DNA from: Clostridia bacterium
GTDB lineage: Bacteria > Bacillota > Clostridia > TANB77 > CAG-508
DNA: 35,724 nt
Reading direction: 5' to 3'
Assembly: GCA_017477355.1 (NCBI GenBank)
Contig: JAFUWA010000003.1
Coordinates: 1 to 35,724, forward strand
The notes beneath the pieces were generated by a model. It saw only the letters and a program-made list of their open reading frames with translations, had not been told where the DNA came from and made no database searches. Each line of letters opens with the position of its first letter. Positions within the stretch are counted from its first letter, which is position 1. Position numbers and translations under genes: made by a program. Below are positions 7,251 to 14,205 of this stretch, piece by piece.

Positions 7251-8757
7251 TTGGAAAAATTAAAAGAAAGATGTAATAAATATGAAATATCACTACGTTA
7301 TAAAAGTAATGGATATTATGAAGCAAGAACAACATTTAATCTAGGGGGTGGAAATAGTAATAGAATACAAAAAGGTGGTAAAACAGATGAAGCAGCTATA
7401 TTTAATCTTCTAACAGCATTATATGATTTTATAAAATCATCTTATGAAAGTGGTTTAATTACCTGCAAAATAGATGATATAGCAAAAAGCAGAATTATAA
7501 ATAGCATAAATAATTTGAGCTTAAATGAAACAAAAATCACTCAAAAGGTATTAGAAATAATAAATTTAATAGATGGAATTAATGCACATATTTTAAATAA
7601 AATATTTTTACCTAATAATGTAGTTGCAATTAATAATTCAGAACCAGTAAATTCATTAAAGCCCTCTTTACACATAATACCTAAAATAGATAACAATGAC
7701 ACTATAAAACCTGAAGAAAATTTATCAAAGCTTAATCTTGCAAAACCTATTTTTATAGAATGGATTGAATATAAATTCTCTTTATGTGAAAAAAATCCTG
7801 ATAATCCAAAGCCTCTATGTAGAAAAACAATAGATGGATATTACAGAAAAATTAAAGATTATATTCTACCATATATGATTAAGCACAAAAAAGCATATTT
7901 ACAAGAATTAACAGATGAATTCATAACAGGTTTATTAAAAAGCATTAATGGTCAAACAGGAAAAAGACATATATATATTGTTTTAAATCAAGTATTTAAG
8001 TATGCCATAAAGAAAAAATTAATTAAAGATAATCCTATGAAGTACATAGACAAACCTAAACAAATCAAGAAATCTGAAAGCCAAAAAGCAGAGGATTATA
8101 TTAAACCAGAAGAACAAAATATATGGCTTGATGCATTTGAAAAAGAAAATACAGATATGTCAATTCTATTTGAAACAATGCTTTTAGCAGGATTAAGGCC
8201 TGAAGAAGCCTGTGGGATGAAATGGACACAACTCCAAAAGGACGAAGGTTTTTTAATAATAAATAATGCCTATAAAGATTTTATTGTATATGATGAAAAT
8301 ATGAATCCAATAGGTCATGAAAGAAGAGATGATACATTAAAAACATCTAAAAGTTATAGAAAAATACCATTAGATGGAAGATTAAAAAAAGTTTTATTAG
8401 AACATAAAATAAAACAGCAAGAATTATTTAAAACATCAAGAGCATTAAAAGATAAAAAAAGAAAATGGACAGAAAATGAATATATGTTTTTAGGTAGAAC
8501 TTATAAGCCATATGTTTCAGATACATTATCTAGTGCACTGCCTAAATTAAGAAAAAAATATAACTTAACTAAAAATATAACACCTTATGGATTGAGATAT
8601 TCTTATGCTTCATATTGGGCTCAAATGGGATTAGATAAAATATCACTTATGAGAGCTATGGGGCATGAACAATTTACAACAACAGAGCGGGGTTTATATA
8701 AGGATTTCACCACAACATATAAAAGAAGAAATGAATAAGATTAGAAATGCAAGTTAA
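7251..8757 (+). CDS. int: Tyrosine site-specific integrase, read with a +1 shift at CGG (codon 480)
   Basis: The start is TTG at 7251, with AAGGAAGGAG 8 bases upstream. The N-terminus looks like an arm-binding domain, residues about 160-275 are the SAM-like core-binding domain, and the catalytic domain has R316 (AGLRPEEA), a YGLR box at 446-449 where most relatives have HxxR, and H472 (MGHE). In frame zero the protein would end TTERGLYKDFTTTYKRRNE. At the CGG of codon 480 (8688-8690), a +1 shift instead gives TTEGVYIRISPQHIKEEMNK and stops at 8757. That is the family-like tail: the nucleophile Tyr (482) ten residues after the GH histidine, then an 'SPxxIKEEM' helix. The full product would be 501 aa. 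It lies next to tRNA-Lys, a common target of such enzymes. Confidence 0.85.
8688..8691 (+). other. In-frame CGG with required +1 shift, integrase
   Basis: The frame reads GAG CGG GGT. Skipping the C gives GAG GGG GTT TAT (E-G-V-Y) and the conserved integrase C-terminus. Confidence 0.7.
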
Positions 8758-8765
8758 AAAAAATA

Positions 8766-8791
8766 CTTATATAAATATACATTTATATAAG
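8766..8791. repeat. Perfect 11-bp hairpin directly after the integrase
   Basis: CTTATATAAAT at 8766-8776 and ATTTATATAAG at 8781-8791 enclose a 4-base loop. It starts 8 bases after the +1-frame stop at 8757. There is no T run, so it may be a transcript end or a recombinase/excisionase binding site. Confidence 0.45.
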
Positions 8792-8805
8792 CATCTCTAC
8801 ATTAA

Positions 8806-8842
8806 GATTTTCTTACCAATACTCCAAAATGCTAAGAAAATC
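8806..8842. repeat. 10-bp inverted repeat between integrase and tRNA
   Basis: GATTTTCTTA at 8806-8815 and TAAGAAAATC at 8833-8842 lie 8 bases from the tRNA-Lys 3' end, where an attachment site is expected. They could be integrase arm or core sites. I found no second copy of the tRNA 3' end in the left part of the window. Confidence 0.35.
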
Positions 8843-8849
8843 AATGATT

Positions 8850-8925
8850 TGGTGGACCATCTCGGATTCGAACCGAGGCTCTCCTGATTAAGAGTCAGTT
8901 GCTTTACCAGCTAAGCTAATGGTCC
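8850..8925 (-). tRNA. tRNA-Lys (anticodon CTT), intact
   Basis: The minus strand folds into a complete cloverleaf. The acceptor GGACCAT pairs with ATGGTCC, the D arm is GCTTAGCTGGTAAAGC, the anticodon loop CTCTTAA gives CTT, and the T arm is CTCGG-TTCGAAT-CCGAG. Discriminator A and an encoded CCA follow. Its 3' end faces the integrase, the usual geometry for an element integrated in a tRNA 3' end. The first anticodon-stem pair is an A-G mismatch. Confidence 0.92.
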
Positions 8926-8931
8926 ATTTAT

Positions 8932-8991
8932 AAATTTTACTTTCCCCCACTTCCCCATTTTTGTTGGGGAAAATTGGGGAAAAGTAATTTT
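8932..8991. repeat. Large imperfect hairpin between the two tRNA-Lys copies
   Basis: A C-rich left arm (TTACTTTCCCCCACTTCCCC) and a G-rich right arm (TTGGGGAAAATTGGGG then AAAAGTAA) form a long interrupted stem. GGGGAAAAGT resembles the arm of the repeated hairpins at 10882 and 17037, so it may be a decayed relative. Confidence 0.4.
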
Positions 8992-9054
8992 ATACTAAAT
9001 TGTTAATGTACTTGTTTTTATTAGAAACTCAATGGTTTCATCATTTCTTAATAT

Positions 9055-9108
9055 GTGCCATTTCAAGTGATTAAGAGTCAACTGCTCTACCAACTGAGCT
9101 AATGGCGC
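9055..9108 (-). pseudogene. Degenerate tRNA-Lys (CTT) missing its T arm
   Basis: On the minus strand the 5' half is a normal tRNA-Lys: GCGCCAT, D arm GCTCAGTTGGTAGAGC, anticodon loop CTCTTAA. The anticodon stem then fails, the whole variable and T arm is absent, and an acceptor-like ATGGCAC follows at once with one mismatch and no CCA. It is a paralogue of the intact gene 130 bases away, not an exact duplicate, and should not be functional. Confidence 0.75.
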
Positions 9109-9168
9109 ATATTCATTTGACACGAATTATTATACAACTTTGAACGCTTAATTGTCAATACTTTGTGT

Positions 9169-9212
9169 AAAAAAATAGAAATATATCAAGGATAAAATGA
9201 TATATTTCTATT
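9169..9212 (-). terminator. Terminator of the spore coat operon
   Basis: AATAGAAATATATCA at 9174-9188 is perfectly inverted at 9198-9212 with a 9-base loop. On the minus strand it is followed by seven T (9175-9169). It lies just after the stop of the coat gene at 9216. Confidence 0.85.
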
Positions 9213-9215
9213 CCT

Positions 9216-9458
9216 TTATATTAATAAATTTTTGGCTTGTGCAATTTCTTCTGGTTTTGATTGGGGCGTGGAGTAATAATATCCTTTTGAAACTGCTAAT
9301 GTAAATAATTCCGAATCAAAAGATTCTAACTTAGAGCGTAATTGAGATAATGTTTGTCGTAATTCTAAGTTTTCTGTGTGAACTAAAGAATTAGTAAAAA
9401 GTAAAATTTCAAATTTGTTATTTTCCAAAATATCATTTACCATATATTTTTCTTCCAT
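9216..9458 (-). CDS. CotF-like spore coat protein (C-terminal-type half)
   Basis: The 80-aa product contains LRQTLSQLRSKLESFDSELF followed by AVSKGYYYSTPQSKPEEI. That is the CotF/spore-coat pattern of a helix with N/LR, an H/D-E-L-F turn and a 'KGYY.P' ending. These small helical proteins join the spore coat made by the mother cell. AGGAGG lies 6 bases before the ATG and overlaps the stop (TAG) of the upstream 61-aa coat gene, so the two are coupled. Together the two short proteins look like one CotF family protein split in two. Confidence 0.65.
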   Translation of the reverse strand: MEEKYMVNDILENNKFEILLFTNSLVHTENLELRQTLSQLRSKLESFDSELFTLAVSKGYYYSTPQSKPEEIAQAKNLLI

Positions 9459-9466
9459 AAAACCTC

Positions 9467-9652
9467 CTATGATAAAAATTCTAATAATTTCTGTTTTGTG
9501 TTCAAGGTATCTTGAGCAGCCTTATTAAAAGTTTGTTTAATTTGAGGGTCAACGGCATAATCTGAATAGCTAATTAGTTTTTGATAGTTTATGTTTTGTA
9601 TATTAATAAGACATTTCAAATTTTGAAGTTCTAAAACTGTTAGATTTTGCAT
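9467..9652 (-). CDS. Small CotF-like spore coat protein
   Basis: This 61-aa helical protein (LTVLELQNLKCLINIQNI, then a second helix DPQIKQTFNKAAQDTLNTKQ) has the two-helix pattern of CotF-type coat proteins. AAAGGAG lies 6 bases upstream of the ATG. The TAG stop is part of the ribosome site of the next coat gene. The gap 9653-9854 upstream is AT-rich. I could not assign a clear sigma-E or sigma-K promoter, although mother-cell expression is expected for the family. Confidence 0.5.
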   Translation of the reverse strand: MQNLTVLELQNLKCLINIQNINYQKLISYSDYAVDPQIKQTFNKAAQDTLNTKQKLLEFLS

Positions 9653-9793
9653 AAAAATCTCCTTTCTTTATCAGTAGTATAGTCAATAATAAACAAAAAT
9701 ATGCAAAAAACAAAAAAACGAGAAAAATAGAGAAAAATGAAGAATATATAGGAAAAACAACAAAAAAACAATATATTTCAAATGTTTTACAAA

Positions 9794-9822
9794 TTGATTA
9801 CAATTATTAAAAAATATAGAAT
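9794..9822 (+). promoter_or_regulatory. Probable promoter of the M23 peptidase gene
   Basis: TTGATT at 9794-9799 and TAGAAT at 9817-9822 have a 17-base spacer, about 30 bases before the start codon. Confidence 0.45.
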
Positions 9823-9854
9823 AACATCAGAAAGATAGGAAATGAGGTGAAGGA

Positions 9855-10866
9855 ATGGTTGGCATATTTAAAAATATTGTAATTCATCTTAGAAGATGGA
9901 TGAAATTTTTAATTATACTAGCTATTGGATTAGGAATTATACTTTTTATAGTTTTTTCTACATATAAACCTATGTATTCTGTTACTGTAAATGGAGATTT
10001 TTTAGGATATACAGATAATAAAAGAGCTCTTCAAGATAAAATTAATGAATATATGAAAAAACGGAGATGAAAGTAGTAATATAGCTTTCGTTGATATAGA
10101 AAATTTGCCAGAATATTCATTTTGCCTAAGGAAAAAAGACAGTAAGGTAGATAATGATAAAATATTTGATAAAATCATTTCAACTGGTGTTACTTATTAT
10201 AAATATTATGCAGTTATGGTTAATTCGGAAGAAAAATACTATGTTTCTACATTCCAAGAATGCGAAAATATTATTAATCAATTAAAAGAAAAAGATAGTG
10301 ATAATATTGATTCTATTTCATATATCGTAAAATATGAAACAGGTTTACAAGGCTTTACGTCTGTTGATACAGCAGTTGCAGAACTGTATGTTGAAAAGCC
10401 AAAATTACCAGTATATTCTCCTTCCACAGTTGCAGGAAGCGTTGTTACTGGAGCAAATATTAGTTATGCGCTTGCTGATTTAGGAGGAATTTCTTTTATC
10501 AATCCAATTTCTGGAACGATTACATCTAGATTTGGAGTTTTAAGTAGTATTAGATCAAGTTATCATACAGGATTAGATATTGGTTCTTCAGTTGGTACTC
10601 CAATTGCAGCCGCAGCAAGTGGAACAGTTGCATTTTCTGGTACAAAGAGTGCTTATGGAAAGCTAATTACAATTGACCATGGTAATGGAGTTGTCACATA
10701 TTATGCTCACTGCAGCGCATTATATAAAAGTGTTGGAGAAGTAGTAGAACAAGGCGAAATAATTGCAGCCGTAGGAATGACTGGGAATACAACAGGTCCA
10801 CATTTGCATATAGAAGTAAGAGTAAATGGTGTTGCTTATAATCCAGTTGATTATTTCAATTATTAA
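9855..10866 (+). CDS. Membrane-anchored M23 peptidoglycan endopeptidase, read with a +1 shift at CGG (codon 70)
   Basis: The start at 9855 follows AGGTGAAGGA. The first 33 residues include a membrane helix (FLIILAIGLGIILFIVFS), so the rest faces the cell surface. Residues about 40-190 are a spacer of the SpoIIQ-like clostridial type, and the end is a LytM/M23 domain with the zinc ligands of HTGLDIG, the YYAHC histidine and GPHLHIEV. Frame zero stops after KKR at 10068-10070. Skipping the C of the CGG at 10062-10064 gives KKGDESSNIAFVDIENLPEY and joins the two halves without a gap, for 336 aa. The six A's before it would permit a simple indel, but the CGG matches the other four sites. Such enzymes cut peptide cross-links in the wall. 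A hairpin terminator follows. Confidence 0.85.
10062..10065 (+). other. In-frame CGG with required +1 shift, M23 peptidase
   Basis: The frame reads AAA CGG AGA TGA, with a stop two codons later. Skipping the C gives AAA GGA GAT GAA (K-G-D-E) and restores the family sequence. Confidence 0.7.
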
Positions 10867-10881
10867 AAAATAAGAAGATTT

Positions 10882-10962
10882 GAGGGAATTGGGGACGTAC
10901 CACTTTTCCCTTTTTTGTTTTAAAAGAAAGTGAGGGAAAAGTGGTACGTCCCCAATTCCCTC
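10882..10962. repeat. Perfect 30-bp inverted repeat, REP-like hairpin, copy 1
   Basis: Arms at 10882-10911 and 10933-10962 are exact inversions containing GGGGACGTACCACTTTTCCC. The loop is 21 bases and T-rich sequence follows on the plus strand, so it can terminate the M23 gene. It shares its core with the element at 17037-17118. Confidence 0.85.
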
Positions 10963-10971
10963 GTTTTCTTT

Positions 10972-11214
10972 TTAAAAAAATAGTGTGATAGAGAAAATAT
11001 GATAATTATATGTAAAAATAATATAATCTTTTAAGACTAATTCTTCTGATAATTTGATGGAATTAGTTGTGGATTTTAAAAGATTTTCCAAATGTGATAA
11101 AGTTTGATTAGAATTCGAAATCCAATTTTCTGGAGATATTCCAGCCTTTTTTAAATCAATTTCATCAACTAAAATTTTAATTTTTTTGTTTTCTAGGGTG
11201 TTTATAATCATCAT
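10972..11214 (-). CDS. Small hypothetical protein, possibly MecA-N-terminus-like
   Basis: This 80-aa frame starts ATG ATG with a weak AAAAGAG upstream. IKILVDEIDLKKAGISPENW resembles the beginning of MecA-type adaptor proteins, which deliver substrates to ClpCP, but the length is only a third of MecA and the C-terminal domain is absent. It could equally be an unrelated small protein. The gene runs into the hairpin at 10882-10962 on its 3' side. Confidence 0.4.
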   Translation of the reverse strand: MMIINTLENKKIKILVDEIDLKKAGISPENWISNSNQTLSHLENLLKSTTNSIKLSEELVLKDYIIFTYNYHIFSITLFF

Positions 11215-11305
11215 ATTCTCTTTTCTATGTAGTTTATAATTTAATTATATAAAATGGGATTTAAAAGTAAATGGAAAAAATTTCTTATTTTTCTATAAAA
11301 ACGAC

Positions 11306-11334
11306 TTGAAAAAAACAAGATATCAATATATAAT
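11306..11334 (+). promoter_or_regulatory. Sigma-A promoter of the mre cluster
   Basis: TTGAAA at 11306-11311 and TATAAT at 11329-11334 are 17 bases apart. The first start codon of the cluster is 85 bases downstream, at 11420. The rest of 11215-11419 is AT-rich and shows nothing else. Confidence 0.75.
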
Positions 11335-11419
11335 GTAAACGAAATTGAAAGACTTTAAAATGTAAAATTCCGTAAGAAGAAATGAATTTAGAAGAACAAA
11401 AGCAAAATAGGAGGAAAAA

Positions 11420-11677
11420 ATGGCAACAAGAGATAAAAATATATGGTTATTGCTTGTATTTATTTTGTCAGGACTAGTAATTGGAGGACTATTAGGGGAG
11501 CTATCAAAAAATGTTGATTGGCTATGGTGGTTGTCTTATGGAGATGAGTTTGGATTAACATCTCCATTAACATTGGATTTAAACGTATTAAAAATTCAAT
11601 TCGGATTGACTGTAAAAATAAGTATTTCTAGTATTATTGGAATGGCAATTGCAATATTCATATACAGGAGAGTATAA
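11420..11677 (+). CDS. DUF4321 family small membrane protein
   Basis: The 85-aa protein has two membrane helices (about 9-28, IWLLLVFILSGLVIGGLLGEL, and about 63-83, ending AIAIFIYRRV) with a short loop carrying FGLTSPLTLDLNVLKIQFGL. That sequence and its place directly before mreB are typical of DUF4321 proteins in Clostridia. The function is unknown; the conserved position suggests a part in cell-wall elongation. AGGAGG lies 6-7 bases before the ATG. It is first in the operon after the promoter at 11306-11334. Confidence 0.75.
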   Translation: MATRDKNIWLLLVFILSGLVIGGLLGELSKNVDWLWWLSYGDEFGLTSPLTLDLNVLKIQFGLTVKISISSIIGMAIAIFIYRRV

Positions 11678-11701
11678 CAACTAACAAAGGGATTGGTATA
11701 A

Positions 11702-12734
11702 ATGAAATTATGGAAGTTGAACAGTCGAGATTTAGGAATTGACTTAGGAACAGCAAATGTTTTGGTTTCAATAAACAAAAAAGGAATTGTTTACAGAGAA
11801 CCTTCTGTTGTCGCAATTAAAAGAGATACAGAGGAAGTAATTGCATTCGGAAATGAAGCCAAAGAAATGCTTGGAAGAACACCAGATGCAATAAGTGTTG
11901 TAAGACCTCTTAAAGATGGAGTTATTGCAGACTTTACAGCAACAAAATTAATGCTTCGTGCAATTATTGATAAAGTAACAAAACAATTTAAATTGTTAAA
12001 ACCAAGAGTTGTTGTTGGAGTCCCTTCTGGAATTACAGAAGTAGAAGAACGAGCTGTGCAAGAGGCGGTTATTTCTAGTGGCGCGCGAGAAGTGTATTTA
12101 ATAGAAGAGCCTATGGCTGCTGCTATTGGATCTCACTTAAATATTGAGGAACCAACTGGAAATATGATTGTAGATATTGGCGGTGGAACAACAGAAGTTG
12201 CAGTGATTTCTCTTGGTGGAATTGTTAACAGTTCTTCTATTCGAATTGCTGGGGATGAAATGACAGAAGATATTATTAACTATGCAAAAAGATATTTAAA
12301 TCTAGTAATTGGAGAAGTAACTGCAGAAGAAATAAAAAATGAAATAGGTTGTGCTGCACCGTTTATGACAGAACTTAGAATGCTAGTAGGTGGAAGAGAT
12401 TTAAGAACGCGGACTTCCAGTAAAAAGAGAAATTACTTCTTCAGAAGTAGAACTTGCAACAAAAGAGTCAATTAACAAAATTATAGATGGAATTAAGCAA
12501 ACATTAGAGGCAACTCCGCCAGAACTTTCAGCGGATATTATTGTAAATGGAATTATACTTGCTGGTGGTGGCGCATTAATTAAAAATTTGGATAAATTGA
12601 TTGCAGAAAAAACAGGAATACATGTAATTGTTGCTGATAATCCTTTAGATTGTGTAGCAAATGGAACAACTGCAATCCTAGAAAATATAGATACATTAAA
12701 AAATGTGCTAACAATGGCACATGGTAGAATATAA
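11702..12734 (+). CDS. mreB: Rod-shape protein MreB, read with a +1 shift at CGG (codon 237)
   Basis: MreB is an actin-like ATPase that forms membrane filaments and steers the wall-elongation machinery. The sequence shows phosphate-1 DLGTANVLV (about 14-22), phosphate-2 VDIGGGTTEVAV (about 157-168), GREVYLIEEPMAAAIG-type segments, and GGGALIKN near the end. Frame zero breaks after GGRDLRT and ends with unrelated residues at 12475. Skipping the C of CGG at 12410-12412 gives GRDLRTGLPVKREITSSEVE, with the TGLP that MreB proteins share, and runs to TAA at 12732-12734 for 343 aa, the normal length. The downstream part contains a complete normal C-terminus, so the gene does not look decayed. It is followed by mreC 14 bases later. 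Confidence 0.92.
12410..12413 (+). other. In-frame CGG with required +1 shift, mreB
   Basis: The frame reads ACG CGG ACT. Skipping the C gives ACG GGA CTT CCA (T-G-L-P), the conserved MreB sequence. Confidence 0.75.
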
Positions 12735-12748
12735 AAGGAGAATTTGTA

Positions 12749-13564
12749 ATGGGAGAAAATAGACATATTGGAATACTTGGAACAATTGTTACGATTATTA
12801 TTTTAATATTGTTAATATTATTGACCAATGTTGATACAAGTAAGATGTCATATTTTAAAAGTCTAGGAGATAAGATTTCAAGACCAGTACAGATTGGATT
12901 CATCAATTTGAAAAATAAAATATCAGGAAATGATAATTATTTTAAAACAATGGATGAGCTAAAAAAAGAGAATGAAAAATTAAAAAAAGAGAATGAGGAA
13001 TTATCAGAGAATCTGAGGGAATATGAAGTTACCAAAGCAGAAAACGAGTTGTTGAAAGAAAAAATGAATTTGACAGAAAAGTATGCTGCTTATAATACTG
13101 TTTCAGCAGATGTTATTAATAAAGACATCAGTAATTATGGTAGTAATTTAATTCTAAATGTAGGAACAAAAGATGGAATCAAAGAAAAGATGACTGTTAT
13201 TAGTGATCAAGGTTTGGTTGGGTATATTGTAAAAGCAAGTAAAAATACTTCTACAGTAAAAGTTATTACAGATCCAGCTAGTACAGTAAGTTGTAACATT
13301 AGTACAACAGATGAAAGTGTTATTTGTAAGGGAACTTTAGAAAATAATCAGACATTAAGAGTAACTTATATTCCACTTGATGCAGATTTAATTGTTGGTG
13401 ATAGTGTTGAAACTTCTGGTGTGGGACAAATTTATGCTAGAGGAATCCATATTGGAACAATTAAAGAAATTATTACAACAACAAATGCAGTAGATCGATA
13501 TGCAATTGTTGAGACTGCAGTTGATTTTTCAAAATTAAATACAGTTTTAGTAATTACAAACTAG
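12749..13564 (+). CDS. mreC: Rod-shape protein MreC
   Basis: This 271-aa protein has one N-terminal membrane helix (about 8-26, GTIVTIIILILLILL), a coiled coil at about 70-115 (KKENEKLKKENEELSENL) and a C-terminal beta domain with NVGTKDGIKEKMTVIS and GLVGYIVKAS. This is the standard MreC plan and length. MreC forms extracytoplasmic filaments that activate PBP2 in the elongasome. AAAAGGAG lies 9 bases before the ATG. It contains no CGG codon and no frame break. Confidence 0.93.
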   Translation: MGENRHIGILGTIVTIIILILLILLTNVDTSKMSYFKSLGDKISRPVQIGFINLKNKISGNDNYFKTMDELKKENEKLKKENEELSENLREYEVTKAENELLKEKMNLTEKYAAYNTVSADVINKDISNYGSNLILNVGTKDGIKEKMTVISDQGLVGYIVKASKNTSTVKVITDPASTVSCNISTTDESVICKGTLENNQTLRVTYIPLDADLIVGDSVETSGVGQIYARGIHIGTIKEIITTTNAVDRYAIVETAVDFSKLNTVLVITN

Positions 13565-13565
13565 T

Positions 13566-13593
13566 GATTAGAGGTTAGAAATTAGAGGACAGA
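13566..13593 (+). repeat. Tandem heptamers NNTTAGA before mreD
   Basis: GATTAGA, GGTTAGA, AATTAGA and the variant GGACAGA follow each other in register and end one base before the mreD start codon. They include its ribosome site (AGAGGA). The same heptamer is repeated at 17725-17773 in the opposite orientation. Confidence 0.6.
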
Positions 13594-13594
13594 G

Positions 13595-14170
13595 ATGAAA
13601 AAATTAAAAAATAAAAGAAGAACTAAACTGAATATACCAGCATTAATATTAATTAGTATTATATTATTTTTGGTATTTGCTTTATTGTATTTTCTTCAAA
13701 CTAATATTTTTCCTTTAATACCAATTAGTGGAATTACACCGAATTTATTTGTTATTTTTATTTTAATAATAGGACTTTTTGGTAACAATTTTTTGGCAAT
13801 TTTATTTGGTATTATTACAGGAATGTTTATAGATTTAACATATAATGAAATTGTTGGAATAACGCCAGCTATGTTGTGCTTAGTTGGATTTATTGCGACT
13901 TGGTTTGATTCTCTTTGGTCAAAAGATGAAAAAATATCAATTATTATTATGGTAGCTTTATCTACTTTTATTTTTGAACTAGGATCTTACTTTATTAAAT
14001 CAATCACTTTAGATTTTGAAATTGAATTAGGAGTTTTCTTCAAAATTTTATTTTGGGAAGAAATATATAATATTTTATTAACTATTATTTTCTTTGGACT
14101 AATCAAAAAATTGGGCTATATGATGGAAAGAAAATTAAAAAGAAGTAATATGTATTCTGTTGAATTATAA
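13595..14170 (+). CDS. mreD: Rod-shape protein MreD
   Basis: The 191-aa protein is very hydrophobic, with five or six membrane helices after a basic start (KKLKNKRRTKLNIPALILIS). PISGITPNLFVIFILIIGLF and the GIITGMFIDLTYNEIVGITP segment are typical MreD. It is the integral membrane partner of MreC in the elongasome. The ribosome site AGAGGA lies in a heptamer repeat just upstream. The weakest-conserved Mre protein is called here by position as well as by topology. Confidence 0.9.
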   Translation: MKKLKNKRRTKLNIPALILISIILFLVFALLYFLQTNIFPLIPISGITPNLFVIFILIIGLFGNNFLAILFGIITGMFIDLTYNEIVGITPAMLCLVGFIATWFDSLWSKDEKISIIIMVALSTFIFELGSYFIKSITLDFEIELGVFFKILFWEEIYNILLTIIFFGLIKKLGYMMERKLKRSNMYSVEL

Positions 14171-14205
14171 GCATTATCTAAATGAAAAAATCAGAAAGGA
14201 CAAAA

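Noticed and set aside
10056..10062. A AAAAAC as a classical -1 slippery heptamer
   Set aside because: The codon register is wrong and the needed shift is +1, not -1.
12401..12906. Overlapping minus-strand open frames of 108 and 121 codons opposite mreB and mreC
   Set aside because: They are antisense shadows of conserved genes, without ribosome sites or recognisable proteins.
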